This document shows, piece by piece, positions 29,573 to 38,812 of a DNA stretch of 64,000 nucleotides. A model generated the notes under the pieces. That model was not told the DNA's origin and ran no database searches. It worked only from the letters and a program-made list of their open reading frames with translations. Numbering within the stretch: position 1 is the stretch's first letter; every line of letters starts with the position of its first letter. The stretch comes from Bacillus litorisediminis (GTDB lineage: Bacteria; Bacillota; Bacilli; Bacillales; JC228). The DNA lies in NCBI RefSeq assembly GCF_022808645.1, contig NZ_JAKZKT010000011.1, forward strand, positions 53,815 through 117,814, given 5' to 3'. The position numbers and the translations under genes were made by a program.

Positions 29573-30256
29573 TTGATAAAAGTTGCGATTGCAGAAGATG
29601 ATTTTAGAGTAGCATCCATTCATGAACGGTTTCTTTTGAAAACCGATGGGGTACAAGTGGTTGGAAAAACATTAACAGGAGAAGAAACACTTAAACTTCT
29701 AAAAGAAAAAGAAGTAGAATTACTGCTCCTTGACATTTATATGCAGGACAAGCTAGGCACTGATTTGTTGCATATCATTAGAAGGGATTTTCCCCAAATC
29801 GATGTCATTATGATTACAGCTGCAACAGAAAAAGAACTCGTCGAAACATCTTTAAGAAATGGCGTGATTGACTATATTATTAAACCTGTCTCATTAGAAA
29901 GGTTTACTGTAACGATTGAAAACTACAAAAAAAGAAGAAAGTTATTAAACAACTGCACTGAAATGGATCAAAAAGTCATTGATATGCTTGTGGGATATTC
30001 GAGAACGTCGGTCAAGCCAAATGATGAAGTGCCAAAGGGGATTGATCCGTTAACCTTGCAAAAGGTAATCGACATTATGAAAACTGTTGATAATGGAATA
30101 TCAGCAGAAGAAATGGGTGAAAAGCTGGGAGCTTCCCGAACAACGGCTAGGAGGTATTTGGAGTATTTAATTTCTACAGGAGAAGGAACAGCTGAGCTGG
30201 AATATGGAATTGTAGGAAGACCGGAGAGAAAATATCGGATCGTGCAACCAGTATAA
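29573..30256 (+). CDS. Response regulator, CitB/DctR family
   Basis: About 227 residues. The receiver domain (IKVAIAEDDFRVASIHERF; phospho-Asp in LLLLDIYMQD; ITAATEKE; IIKPVSLERF) is followed by a C-terminal helix-turn-helix (GISAEEMGEKLGASRTTARRYLEYL) typical of CitB/MalR-type regulators. TTG 29573 follows AGGGGTGAAAGAGG; ATG 29549, which overlaps the kinase end, is the alternative. With the kinase it probably activates the tctCBA-prpDB operon downstream. Confidence 0.92.
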   Translation: MIKVAIAEDDFRVASIHERFLLKTDGVQVVGKTLTGEETLKLLKEKEVELLLLDIYMQDKLGTDLLHIIRRDFPQIDVIMITAATEKELVETSLRNGVIDYIIKPVSLERFTVTIENYKKRRKLLNNCTEMDQKVIDMLVGYSRTSVKPNDEVPKGIDPLTLQKVIDIMKTVDNGISAEEMGEKLGASRTTARRYLEYLISTGEGTAELEYGIVGRPERKYRIVQPV

Positions 30257-30328
30257 ACACACTGCACTTCTATGAAGCTGTGAACAAAATGAACAAAATG
30301 CGCAAAAAGGACTTTATTTGCCTTATTT

Positions 30329-30342
30329 TGAAAACGGTTACA
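30329..30342 (+). promoter_or_regulatory. cre box upstream of tctC
   Basis: TGAAAACGGTTACA fully matches the CcpA site consensus and lies 80-93 bases before the tctC start, so the tricarboxylate operon should be carbon-catabolite controlled. Confidence 0.7.
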
Positions 30343-30421
30343 TTTCTGCGTAAAGTTTGTATGATTTCTTCACAAGGAATCTATTTCCTTTTAACTATTT
30401 ATTTAAAAGGGGAGGGACTTT

Positions 30422-31423
30422 ATGAAAAAAATAGTAACCGTTTTTTCTGTTTTTATGTTGTTATTCATTACTGCTTGTTCAAGTGACACGACTAGCGGCA
30501 ATGGGTCAGGCGGCAGCTGGGAACCTGAAAAGCCAATTGAACTCGTAGCACCAGCAGGAGCTGGGGGAGGATGGGATACTACTGCACGGATGGCTGCTAA
30601 AGTGTTTGAAGAAGAGGGAATCATTGATCAGGGAATTGGAGTCGTGAATAAACCAGGCGGTGGTGGTGCGGTAGCTTGGGCCTATATTCACTCCTTAAAA
30701 GACAGTCCTTATAATTTGTTTGTCACTTCACCACCGATGCTTTTAGTACCGCTCAATGGACAGTCCGAGTTTGACTTTAAGGATTTTACACCGATTGCCA
30801 ATTTGATTGCCGATTATGCCGCAATCGCAGTTCGTGCAGATGCTAAATGGAATAATTTAAATGAATTACTTGAAGATATGAAAAAGGATCCGTCTAGTAT
30901 TTCTGTAGTTGGTGCTTCAGCTCCAGGAAGTATGGACCATATCCAATTTGTAAAAGTTGCGAAGGCAGCCGGTGTCGATATCACAAAGATTAAGTATGTG
31001 TCCGACCAAGACGGAGGTGCCCTGACACAGCTGCTTAATGGCAATGTTCAAGTGTATTCGACTGGAGTGGCTGAAACAGTTGAACAAGTGAAAGCTGGAA
31101 AAATTAAAGTTCTCGGGGTTACATCTGAAGAACGATTACAGGGTGAAGTTCTAGAAGACTTTCCTACTGTTAAGGAACAAGGAATTGATGCAACATTTAT
31201 TAACTGGAGGGGCTTCTTTGGACCGCCAGATATGGATGAGGCGGCATTGGCTTACTATGAAGAGAAATTTAAAGAACTAAATGATTCTGAAGCTTGGGCT
31301 GAAATCCGCAAACAATACGGATGGTCTGAGATGTATATGAATCATGAGGAGTATGTGAAATTCCTGGCAGAAGAAAGCGATGCTATGAAGGCGCTTTTAG
31401 ACGAGCTGGGGCTAGGAAAATAG
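30422..31423 (+). CDS. tctC: Tripartite tricarboxylate transporter substrate-binding lipoprotein (TctC/Bug)
   Basis: 333 residues. The lipoprotein signal ends in LLFITAC (lipobox), followed by a Ser/Gly linker and the Bug-family fold: IELVAPAGAGGGWDTTARMAAKVF, VNKPGGGGAVAWAYI, SISVVGASAPGSMDHIQF, and a G-V-T segment in GKIKVLGVTSEERL. TctC binds citrate-like carboxylates outside the cell and hands them to TctAB. AGGGGAGGGAC precedes the ATG. Confidence 0.95.
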   Translation: MKKIVTVFSVFMLLFITACSSDTTSGNGSGGSWEPEKPIELVAPAGAGGGWDTTARMAAKVFEEEGIIDQGIGVVNKPGGGGAVAWAYIHSLKDSPYNLFVTSPPMLLVPLNGQSEFDFKDFTPIANLIADYAAIAVRADAKWNNLNELLEDMKKDPSSISVVGASAPGSMDHIQFVKVAKAAGVDITKIKYVSDQDGGALTQLLNGNVQVYSTGVAETVEQVKAGKIKVLGVTSEERLQGEVLEDFPTVKEQGIDATFINWRGFFGPPDMDEAALAYYEEKFKELNDSEAWAEIRKQYGWSEMYMNHEEYVKFLAEESDAMKALLDELGLGK

Positions 31424-31433
31424 CAATTACAAG

Positions 31434-31464
31434 GGAGCCAATGAAGTTACCATTGGCTCCTTTA
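31434..31464 (+). terminator. Intercistronic hairpin between tctC and tctB
   Basis: A perfect 10-bp stem GGAGCCAATG / CATTGGCTCC with a 7-base loop, followed by TTTATCT. It is a leaky terminator or 3'-protecting hairpin that would favour tctC over tctBA. Confidence 0.7.
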
Positions 31465-31482
31465 TCTAAGGTGGTGATTTAT

Positions 31483-31929
31483 ATGTTAAATTCAGCGAAT
31501 AGAACAATCTCTCTCATTTTAGGGATCATCGCAATCGGCTATTTAGTGTTAAGCTTCCGTTTGCCTGCATACCCATATGTTCCGGTGGATTCAGATGTGG
31601 TACCGATAACGCTTAGCTTAATCCTGTTATTTCTGTCATTCGTGTTATTTTTTCAAAAAGATAATCACAAAAGGGATACCAAACTTCCAAATGGTGAAGT
31701 GAAAGTTATTCTGACAGTTATGGGGTTTGTTTTAGTATATATTATTCTGCTTGAAATGTTGGGCTTTTTCCTTACAACTGCCCTGTTTATATTTATAAAT
31801 TCCTGGTACCTAGGATACAAGAAATGGCTAAGTAATGTAATCGTGTCCCTTTCTGTCCCTCTATTTATCTATCTATTGTTTAATGCGTTTTTACAAATTC
31901 AGCTACCAAAAGGAATCCTGCCATTCTAG
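31483..31929 (+). CDS. tctB: Tripartite tricarboxylate transporter small membrane protein TctB
   Basis: 148 residues, four hydrophobic segments (SLILGIIAIGYLVLS, VVPITLSLILLFLSFVLFF, VILTVMGFVLVYIILLEMLGFFLTTALFIFI, NVIVSLSVPLFIYLLFNAFLQIQLPKG). The ending LPKGILPF is typical of the TctB family. ATG 31483 with AAGGTGGTG is chosen; an earlier in-frame ATG lies inside the hairpin. It works with TctA in the membrane. Confidence 0.9.
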   Translation: MLNSANRTISLILGIIAIGYLVLSFRLPAYPYVPVDSDVVPITLSLILLFLSFVLFFQKDNHKRDTKLPNGEVKVILTVMGFVLVYIILLEMLGFFLTTALFIFINSWYLGYKKWLSNVIVSLSVPLFIYLLFNAFLQIQLPKGILPF

Positions 31930-31944
31930 AAAGGGGGAGGCGAA

Positions 31945-33453
31945 ATGGATATTTTTAATGGAATACTAACCGGTTTTCAGGTTGCTTTTAGTCTGCAAGG
32001 TTTATTATTTGTTTTTCTTGGTGCAATTGTCGGAACACTGATTGGAATGATACCGGGATTAGGACCCATTACGGCAATTGCTGTCATGATTCCCATCACC
32101 TATGGGATGGATCCTGCCATGGCTCTTCTTTTAATGGCTGGGGTATACTACGGCGCGGCTTATGGAGGAGCAGCCTCTTCCATTCTTTTGAATGCACCTG
32201 GTGAATCTATGTCCGTTCCAACGACCTTTGACGGATACCCAATGGCCAAGCAGGGGAAAGCAGGAAAAGCATTGGCGATTGCTGCCATTGCCTCCTTTGT
32301 TGGAGGAACCGTAAGTGTCATCCTTCTGACTTTCTTTGCACCGGCCCTTGCCAATTTGGCGATATCCTTTGGGCCTGCAGAATATTTTGCCTTAATGCTT
32401 ATGGGATTAATGACCGTTTCCAGTTTTTCAGAAGGTTCTACCGTAAAAGCATTAATATCAGCAACAGTCGGGTTTATGATTGCAACAATTGGAATAGATG
32501 CTCAAACGGGAACGACCCGATTTACTTTCGGAAATATAAACTTGCTAGAAGGTATAGATTTTCTAGTTATCGCCCTAGGCTTATTCGCCTTGGCTGAGGT
32601 AAGTACTCTCATTTTTGAACGAAAAGAAAAAGGAAGCTTTTCCAATAAACTGGGGAGTCTTCGTTTATCGAAACAGGATTATAAAGAAATGGCTGGTCCA
32701 ATGGGGAGACAGTCTGTTCTTGGATTTTTAATAGGCGTGCTCCCAGGTGCTGGCGGAACGATTGCCTCCTTTTTAGGCTATATATCCGAAAAAAAGCTTT
32801 CAAAGAAGCCTGAGGAATTTGGAAAAGGCTCTGTAGCGGGCTTAGCTGCTCCTGAAGCGGCCAATAATGGTGCTTCAAGCGGTGCGTTTGTACCATTGCT
32901 AAGTTTAGGGATTCCGGGTTCAGGGACAACCGCCGTAATGCTTGGTGCCTTAATTGTTCTAGGAGTACAGCCGGGTCCTTTACTTATGAATGACCACCCG
33001 GATGTATTTTGGGGAGTCATTGCCAGTATGTATATTGGGAATATCATTCTATTGATTTTGAATCTCCCGTTGATTCCTTATATCTCCAGGATTTTAAAAA
33101 TACCGCGTCCGATGCTGATTTCACTCGTCATTGTTTTTTGTTTAATCGGGGTATATGGCATTAGCTTCCGGACCTTTGATTTATATTTACTCGTGTTATT
33201 TGGGATTTTGGGCTATTTTATGGCGTATTTTAAGTTTCCGGCAGCGCCTATGCTTTTAGCCTTTATTCTTGGAGGCATGATGGAACAATCGCTGCGGCAG
33301 GCATTAACGATATCAAATGGCAGTTTGCTGATCTTTGTTCAAAAACCTATTGCCTTGACACTGCTAGTCGTCGCGTTTCTTTCGTTCATTGTCCCAATCA
33401 TAAAAAATAGAAGAAAAAAAGAAATCGAAGTACCACTCAATCAGAATTTATAA
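31945..33453 (+). CDS. tctA: Tripartite tricarboxylate transporter large membrane protein TctA
   Basis: 502 residues with about eleven or twelve membrane segments. TctA signatures: [59 protein letters not shown] and [26 protein letters not shown]. It forms the sodium- or proton-coupled permease. It starts 15 bases behind tctB with a GGGGGAGG site and is followed after 25 bases by the prpD-like gene, so all five genes appear cotranscribed. Confidence 0.95.
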   Translation: MDIFNGILTGFQVAFSLQGLLFVFLGAIVGTLIGMIPGLGPITAIAVMIPITYGMDPAMALLLMAGVYYGAAYGGAASSILLNAPGESMSVPTTFDGYPMAKQGKAGKALAIAAIASFVGGTVSVILLTFFAPALANLAISFGPAEYFALMLMGLMTVSSFSEGSTVKALISATVGFMIATIGIDAQTGTTRFTFGNINLLEGIDFLVIALGLFALAEVSTLIFERKEKGSFSNKLGSLRLSKQDYKEMAGPMGRQSVLGFLIGVLPGAGGTIASFLGYISEKKLSKKPEEFGKGSVAGLAAPEAANNGASSGAFVPLLSLGIPGSGTTAVMLGALIVLGVQPGPLLMNDHPDVFWGVIASMYIGNIILLILNLPLIPYISRILKIPRPMLISLVIVFCLIGVYGISFRTFDLYLLVLFGILGYFMAYFKFPAAPMLLAFILGGMMEQSLRQALTISNGSLLIFVQKPIALTLLVVAFLSFIVPIIKNRRKKEIEVPLNQNL

Positions 33454-33478
33454 GCTGATAGAAAGGAAGGATTTAATC

Positions 33479-34921
33479 ATGCAACATATAAAATCAGATA
33501 CAGAACAAAAAACGGATGAGGTAATCGAAACGATTGCTGATTATGTACTAAATTACCGTGTTGATAGTGAACTGGCGTTAGACACAGCCAGATATGTTTT
33601 GATGGATACGCTTGGCTGCGGTTTCCTGGCATTAAGGTACCCCGAATGTACGAAGCATTTAGGTCCAATTGTACCAGGTACGATCGTTCCTAATGGCAGC
33701 AGAGTGCCTGGAACTCAATTTGAATTAGATCCAGTACATGCTGCTTTTAATATTGGCTGTGCCATCCGCTGGCTTGACTATAACGATACATGGTTAGCGG
33801 CTGAGTGGGGACATCCGTCTGATAACTTGGGCGGTATCTTAGCGGCGGCCGATTATTTGAGCCGTAAACGGATAGCGGAAGGAAAAGAACCGCTTACGAT
33901 GGATACGGTACTGGAAGCGATCGTGAAAGCCCATGAGATTCAAGGTATTTTAGCTTTAACCAATAGTTTGAATCGAAGAGGTCTCGATCACGTTCTGTTT
34001 GTAAAAATTGCAACAACCGCTGTCGTGGCGGCGATGTTTGATGGAACAAAAGAAGAGATTATGAATGCCGTTTCGAATGCGTGGGTCGATAATTCCAGCT
34101 TGAGGACCTATCGTCATTTTCCAAATACAGGCTCACGCAAGTCATGGGCAGCAGGGGACGCAACAAGCCGTGGTGTGAGGCTTGCCATGATGGCCGTCAA
34201 TGGGGAAATGGGTTATAAGACCGCATTATCCGCACCAAACTGGGGCTTCCAAGATGTTTTATTCGGAGGAAAAGAAATCACTTTAAGCAGACCATTGCAA
34301 TCGTATGTCATTGAAAATATTTTATTTAAAATTTCATACCCTGCTGAGTTCCATGGCCAAACAGCAGCAGAGTGTGCGGTTGAGCTTCACCCGCCGGTCG
34401 CCGGTCGCCTAGATGAGATTTATAAAATAGTCATTACATCCCATGAATCAGCAATCCGTATCATTGACAAAAAGGGACCGCTGCAAAACCCAGCTGACCG
34501 GGATCATTGCATCCAATATATAACAGCCATTGGTCTATTGTTCGGAAACATAACAGTCGATCATTATGAGGATGAAACAGCCAGGGATCCAAGGATCGAT
34601 GCTTTGCGTGAAAAAATGGAGGTTGTTGAAGATAAACAGTACAGTGAGGATTACTTAGATCCGAATAAACGCTCCATTGCGAATGCCGTACAGGTCTTTT
34701 TTAAGGATGGAACCTCAACTGAAAACGTGGTAAGAGAATTTCCGCTTGGACATCGTTTTAGAAGAGATGAAGGAATCCCGCTATTGAAAAGAAAGTTTAT
34801 CAGTAATTTAGAAACCCGTTTTCCGCAAAAGCGGGTAAAAGAAATTTATGATTTATGCTCAGATTCGGATGAATTATTGCAAACAAAAGTACATGATTTT
34901 ATGTCAATGCTAGTGATATAG
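33479..34921 (+). CDS. prpD: MmgE/PrpD-family 2-methylcitrate dehydratase
   Basis: 480 residues. Clear PrpD motifs: [70 protein letters not shown], and [17 protein letters not shown]. Length and sequence fit true PrpD/MmgE rather than the wider family. It dehydrates 2-methylcitrate to methylaconitate in propionate catabolism. Its place directly behind tctA and before prpB suggests that the transporter imports a substrate of this pathway. Confidence 0.93.
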   Translation: MQHIKSDTEQKTDEVIETIADYVLNYRVDSELALDTARYVLMDTLGCGFLALRYPECTKHLGPIVPGTIVPNGSRVPGTQFELDPVHAAFNIGCAIRWLDYNDTWLAAEWGHPSDNLGGILAAADYLSRKRIAEGKEPLTMDTVLEAIVKAHEIQGILALTNSLNRRGLDHVLFVKIATTAVVAAMFDGTKEEIMNAVSNAWVDNSSLRTYRHFPNTGSRKSWAAGDATSRGVRLAMMAVNGEMGYKTALSAPNWGFQDVLFGGKEITLSRPLQSYVIENILFKISYPAEFHGQTAAECAVELHPPVAGRLDEIYKIVITSHESAIRIIDKKGPLQNPADRDHCIQYITAIGLLFGNITVDHYEDETARDPRIDALREKMEVVEDKQYSEDYLDPNKRSIANAVQVFFKDGTSTENVVREFPLGHRFRRDEGIPLLKRKFISNLETRFPQKRVKEIYDLCSDSDELLQTKVHDFMSMLVI

Positions 34922-34942
34922 ATGACTTGATGAGGTGATAGG

Positions 34943-35848
34943 ATGCCGTGGATGGTAGATAAGGAACGAAGTCAAGCAGAACTGGCTTCGGTTTTTCGTG
35001 AAAAAATGTTAGGGTCATCAATTTTTAGGCTGCCGGGTGCACATGATGGGATGAGTGCCCTGCTTGCGAAAAAAGCTGGGTTTGAGGCCTTGTATCTGTC
35101 TGGCGCTGCCTATACGGCAAGCCGAGGGCTCCCTGATTTAGGGATGGTGACATCTGAAGAGCTGACAGTTCGGGCCAAGGATCTGATCCGGGCAACTGAT
35201 TTGCCGGTGCTTGTTGATATCGATACCGGTTTTGGCGGTATTTTGAATACTGCCCGGACTGCAAGGGAAATGGTTGAGGCTAGAGTAGCGGCGGTTCAGA
35301 TAGAAGACCAGGAACTGCCAAAGAAATGTGGGCATCTGAATGGGAAGAAGCTGGTGGCGCCAGAAGAAATGATGCAAAAAATAAAAGTGATCAAAGAGGT
35401 AGCCCCGTCACTAATAGTGGTTGCGAGGACTGATGCAGCTGGAGTTGAAGGGATTGACCAAGCATTGGAGAGGGCCAATCTGTATATTGAAGCCGGAGCT
35501 GATGCCATTTTTCCCGAAGCATTAACGACAGAGGAAGAATTTTTAACGATGAAAAGCATGGTAAACGCTCCGCTGCTCGCGAATATGACTGAATTCGGTA
35601 AGACCCCGTATTATAGTGCGGATGAATTTGAACAATTCGGATATAGTATGGTCATCTATCCAGTGACATCTCTACGCGTGGCTGCTAAGGCCATAGAAAA
35701 TGTGTATAGAGAAATTTATGACAAAGGAACGCAAAGGGACTTCCTTAATAAAATGCAAACTCGTAAAGAATTATACGAGACTATTCGTTATTATGATTTT
35801 GAGGAATTGGATGCTAGTATTGCCAAAACAGTTTTGAGTGAAAAATAA
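34943..35848 (+). CDS. prpB: Methylisocitrate lyase
   Basis: 301 residues of the PEP mutase/isocitrate lyase family. The catalytic signature KKCGHLNGK is intact, with GAHDGMSALLAKKAGFEALYLSG at the N-terminus, DIDTGFGG (metal binding), ARTDAAGVEG and a C-terminal helix region. It cleaves 2-methylisocitrate to pyruvate and succinate. It starts 21 bases behind prpD with GAGGTG. No methylcitrate synthase gene is in the window. Confidence 0.94.
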   Translation: MPWMVDKERSQAELASVFREKMLGSSIFRLPGAHDGMSALLAKKAGFEALYLSGAAYTASRGLPDLGMVTSEELTVRAKDLIRATDLPVLVDIDTGFGGILNTARTAREMVEARVAAVQIEDQELPKKCGHLNGKKLVAPEEMMQKIKVIKEVAPSLIVVARTDAAGVEGIDQALERANLYIEAGADAIFPEALTTEEEFLTMKSMVNAPLLANMTEFGKTPYYSADEFEQFGYSMVIYPVTSLRVAAKAIENVYREIYDKGTQRDFLNKMQTRKELYETIRYYDFEELDASIAKTVLSEK

Positions 35849-35858
35849 AAGGAGAAGG

Positions 35859-35890
35859 AGGGGTCCCGGGGGAATAAGGGGCCCTTTTTT
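35859..35890 (+). terminator. Rho-independent terminator of the tct-prp operon
   Basis: AGGGGTCCC pairs with GGGGCCCTT (two wobble pairs), followed by six T. Confidence 0.85.
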
Positions 35891-35950
35891 ATAAAAACCT
35901 CAATGAGTGGATGTGGTCTAAACCCAACGGCACTCTTTATATTATTTTTG

Positions 35951-35979
35951 GAACACAAGAGAACCGTCCCTTTGTTTCA
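35951..35979 (-). repeat. Isolated REP-like repeat
   Basis: A slightly altered unit (GAACACAAGAGAACCGTCCC, then GTTTCA). It is the only copy between 27.9 and 58.3 kb. Confidence 0.85.
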
Positions 35980-35999
35980 TTAAACAAACGTTTGTTTAA
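35980..35999. promoter_or_regulatory. Perfect 20-bp palindrome, possible operator
   Basis: TTAAACAAACGTTTGTTTAA is a perfect inverted repeat of the kind bound by TetR-type dimers, 52 bases before the start of the broken epimerase gene. No TetR gene is in the window. Confidence 0.5.
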
Positions 36000-36051
36000 A
36001 ATCCGAGTGGAAAAACTTATACTTATAGTAAAAATTCTGGAGGTTATAAAT

Positions 36052-36912
36052 TTGTATAAGATTACTCAATCGCAATTAGGGGATTATACGGTTTATCAAT
36101 TAAATGATGATGAGGTTTCATCACTGAAGGTCGTCCCTGAACGCGGGGGCATTATTATTGGCTTTCAAGTTGATGGTGAAGAAATTCTTTATTTAAATGA
36201 AGAAACTTTATTAAATCCAGAAGCCAATGTTAGAGGCGGGATTCCTATTCTTTTCCCGATCTGCGGAGCATTGGAAAATGGAGAATACACTTGTAAAGGT
36301 AAAACTTATCAAATGAAGAATCACGGATTCGCTAGAAACATGGCTTGGGAAGTTGTTGGACAGCAAACTGAGGGGAGGGCATCCATCACCCTCAAACTAT
36401 CAAGCAATGAGGAAACGAGATAGGTATATCCTTTTGATTTTGACATCCTTTACACATATCAACTAAAAGGAAAGCAATTAACTATCCTGCAAGAATACGT
36501 AAACCGTTCGGATGAACCGATGCCGATGTATGCGGGGTTTCATCCTTATTTTAAAACTAGCCGGAAATCAATCATGTATAATCTCGAAGCGACGCAATAT
36601 CTGGATTACAACGATGGCCAGGTAAAGCCCTATCAGCCTGAACTGGATCTAAGCACTAAAAAAGAAGCCTTTTTAATTTTAGATCCAAAAGGAAATGTGG
36701 TGTCCTTTCCGTTGGCAGAAATTGAAAAGAAAGTAACGTTGAAGTACGGGGAGGAGTTCAAGCATATTGTTTTGTGGTCTGAGATTGGGAAGGACTTTCT
36801 TTGCGTGGAGCCGTGGATGGGGAAGATGGGTGATTTTAATCATATAGACGATATTCCGGTGGTCGAGCCGGGGGAGTCGTTGGTTACTGTAGTGAGTATA
36901 TCGGCTGACTAG
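36052..36912 (+). pseudogene. Aldose 1-epimerase-like gene interrupted by one amber codon
   Basis: The frame encodes a galactose-mutarotase-like protein of about 286 codons: KVVPERGGIIIGFQVDGEEILYLN, VRGGIPILFPICGAL, KNHGFARNMAWEV, then after the stop YPFDFDILYTYQL, GFHPYF and VLWSEIGKDFLCVEPWMG. It matches the YihR/YeaD-type aldose epimerase family over its length. A TAG at 36421-36423 sits in an otherwise continuous frame (context EETR-stop-VYPFDF), where relatives usually have Lys or Gln. A TTG start with GGAGG eight bases upstream is used. It is either a fresh nonsense mutation, a sequencing error or read-through; nothing else in the frame is damaged. Confidence 0.85.
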
Positions 36913-36982
36913 GGACACGGATGGGGAGTATTTGTTATACCTTACAGGTATTGGAACGGCCGGAATTTTTCCGATATAAAAG

Positions 36983-37003
36983 CCCGAGACGATTTGTCTC
37001 GGG
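36983..37003 (-). terminator. Hairpin, terminator for the minus-strand pair
   Basis: CCCGAGAC, five-base loop, GTCTCGGG; on the minus strand it is followed by CTTTTATA. It lies 180 bases behind the stop of the 37184-37606 gene. The interval 36913-37183 holds no other recognisable feature. Confidence 0.6.
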
Positions 37004-37183
37004 TGGATCCTAAATTACTTTTTGTTTTCATTAATAATTTTTCTGCAACTGGCTACATGAATTCCAAGCCTTTTTCTCAAAACGGTACTTGCAGCAGATT
37101 TGTTTTCTTCGGGTTCATATTCAAGTACATGGCACAAACTCTCGTATTAGGTGAGCACACCTTCTTATTCACTTCTCCCCGTA

Positions 37184-37606
37184 TTAAATTTCAATCGTTT
37201 TATTACCCTCAATTAAGTCGGTTAACTGCTGGATGTTAGCAAAAGGGCTGGAAGAAACAATTTTGCTTAATCCTTGCATTCCCATACTGATTAAATTCTT
37301 ATCTCCATCTTTTATTCCCTTATCAATAATCTCAAATGACTTATTAATGGCTGAACTTCTTTCATCAAAAATTCGATCAAATACTTTGTGATAGAGCTCG
37401 TATTTCTTCTCAATTTCTGTTAAAAGTATGGATTTTTGTGCTTCGATTTTCGCTAATTCGCGTTCGTTCATTTTTGATTCTTTGTAAGCATCTGTCAGCT
37501 TTTCAAAAAAATCTAATACATCCGCTGCTGGCAGAATTTCCGAGACCTCATTTAATTTTTCTAAAACTTTACCAGAATCTTTCTTTGAAAATAATTTATC
37601 AAGCAT
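37184..37606 (-). CDS. Hypothetical helical protein, partner of the glycine-rich membrane protein
   Basis: 140 residues, not recognised. It is predicted mostly helical and charged, with a coiled-coil-like stretch (about 50-80, EAQKSILLTEIEKKYELYHKVFDRIF), no signal peptide and no membrane segment. The C-terminal part has SMGMQGLSKIVSSSPFANIQQLTDLIEG. AGGAG lies ten bases before the ATG. It follows the 306-residue gene after 12 bases and is surely cotranscribed with it. Function unknown; the pairing suggests a complex or regulator of the membrane protein. Confidence 0.75.
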   Translation of the reverse strand: MLDKLFSKKDSGKVLEKLNEVSEILPAADVLDFFEKLTDAYKESKMNERELAKIEAQKSILLTEIEKKYELYHKVFDRIFDERSSAINKSFEIIDKGIKDGDKNLISMGMQGLSKIVSSSPFANIQQLTDLIEGNKTIEI

Positions 37607-37618
37607 GAGTAGCAGCTC

Positions 37619-38539
37619 CTATTCTTCGAAGACTTTTGTGTCAATTAAAATGGCAAAATCACTAGCAACCCCGCCAATGTATGCAATCTGTTGGTAGTCT
37701 TTTTTCGAAAAGTAATTTCCTCTAAAAACATTTTTTCTAACCCATTTAATAAATCTTGATAGGACAGGTACTTTATAAATTTCTTTATATACTTTTTGAA
37801 ACTCTTGGTCGAAAACCCGAGTTGATTTTTCCAATGAGATTATTAATTCTTTGGATCGTTTTTCTATCAAATCTAATTTTAGTAGATTTTCTCGAATTTG
37901 ATCCAACACCTTAACAAATTTAACCATATCCTTTTCAATCTCATTTATTTTTTTATTGGCTTGTACATGCGAAAAAATACCAGTCAAAGCAAGAGCGGGG
38001 ATAACAACTAATCCGCCGATTACAGCAGATCCTGCTGCCATGCCACCACCTCCAACGGCAGTTGCTCCTCCTCCAAACCATGCCAAGGTTGCATTCGTAG
38101 CTGCTGCACCTGACAACCCTGCAATAGCAGTCCCGGTTGAAGCAGTTCCGAATGTGGAAACAAGAGCCCATGCGCCAGCTGCCGTTCCTACTCCAGAAGA
38201 GATTCCCTTTGTAGCATTCATCGCCATTTCCCCAGCCGAAATAGTAGAATTTATTTGATCAAAACTAACAGATTCTATTTCATTGCCTAGACCTTTAAAA
38301 GAAAATTCTCTGTCTTTTCCTTTTAAATTATTGGAAATCTTACTGATTTTTTTAAGGGATTTCACGGATTGTATTTTTATTTCGATTACCTTTTCTAAGG
38401 TTTGATTGACCGTACCCCTTTTACTTTCCATTTCTTGATAGAGTGATTGATACTCGTATTGTAAGTCTTCAAACTCTTCGATTTTCCTTTCAATTCTCCC
38501 GGATGCTCCGAAAGTAATGATATTTTTTATTAAACTCAT
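37619..38539 (-). CDS. Hypothetical protein with glycine/alanine-rich membrane hairpin and coiled coils
   Basis: 306 residues, family not recognised. A charged N-terminal coiled coil (about 15-75) is followed by a long Gly/Ala/Ser-rich hydrophobic segment (about 101-190; GVGTAAGAWALVSTF, AIAGLSGAAATNATLAWFGGG, GGGGMAAGSAVIGGLVVIPALALTGIF) resembling glycine-zipper or pore-forming hairpins. A second coiled coil (195-260) and a basic C-terminus follow (RFIKWVRKNVFRGNYF). No signal peptide. AAGGAG precedes the ATG. The layout recalls membrane-inserting toxins or fission-type proteins, but no catalytic motif (for example a GTPase P-loop) is seen. It is first of a two-gene unit. Confidence 0.75.
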   Translation of the reverse strand: MSLIKNIITFGASGRIERKIEEFEDLQYEYQSLYQEMESKRGTVNQTLEKVIEIKIQSVKSLKKISKISNNLKGKDREFSFKGLGNEIESVSFDQINSTISAGEMAMNATKGISSGVGTAAGAWALVSTFGTASTGTAIAGLSGAAATNATLAWFGGGATAVGGGGMAAGSAVIGGLVVIPALALTGIFSHVQANKKINEIEKDMVKFVKVLDQIRENLLKLDLIEKRSKELIISLEKSTRVFDQEFQKVYKEIYKVPVLSRFIKWVRKNVFRGNYFSKKDYQQIAYIGGVASDFAILIDTKVFEE

Positions 38540-38563
38540 TTTGGTCTCCTTAGGTGAAATCTA

Positions 38564-38812
38564 TCAATTATTAGGTATTTTATCCCTATTATAATAGAAT
38601 GTGGTTAATATTGGTACTATTGGAAAATTTATTTCCAAATCGGAATAGGCATAAAAAGAGACACGCCCACCTAAAAAAAGGAGAACGCGTCCTAATAATT
38701 TTAATATCATCAGAAGAGCGGGGACAAAGATAAATCCTCCTCCTCTCCAATAATCATAGTCAATTGTTCCGGAAAGTAAGCCGACAAAAAGAAAAAGGAA
38801 GGCTATTGTACA
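38564..38812 (-). pseudogene. Decayed small membrane protein gene
   Basis: An open frame of 82 codons without a usable start reads CTIAFLFLFVGLLSG, then DYWRGGGFIFVPALLMILKLLG, then a polar tail to a TGA. Directly upstream another frame reads IEEERKRML with an ATG and stops at once. A single frameshift would join the two into one small protein with two membrane helices. It fills most of the 319-base gap between the aldehyde dehydrogenase and the two-gene unit. It may be only chance coding. Confidence 0.35.

Noticed and set aside
36994..37239. 81-codon plus-strand frame behind the broken epimerase gene
   Set aside because: It starts inside a hairpin terminator, overlaps the end of a minus-strand gene, and has no recognisable motif or ribosome site.
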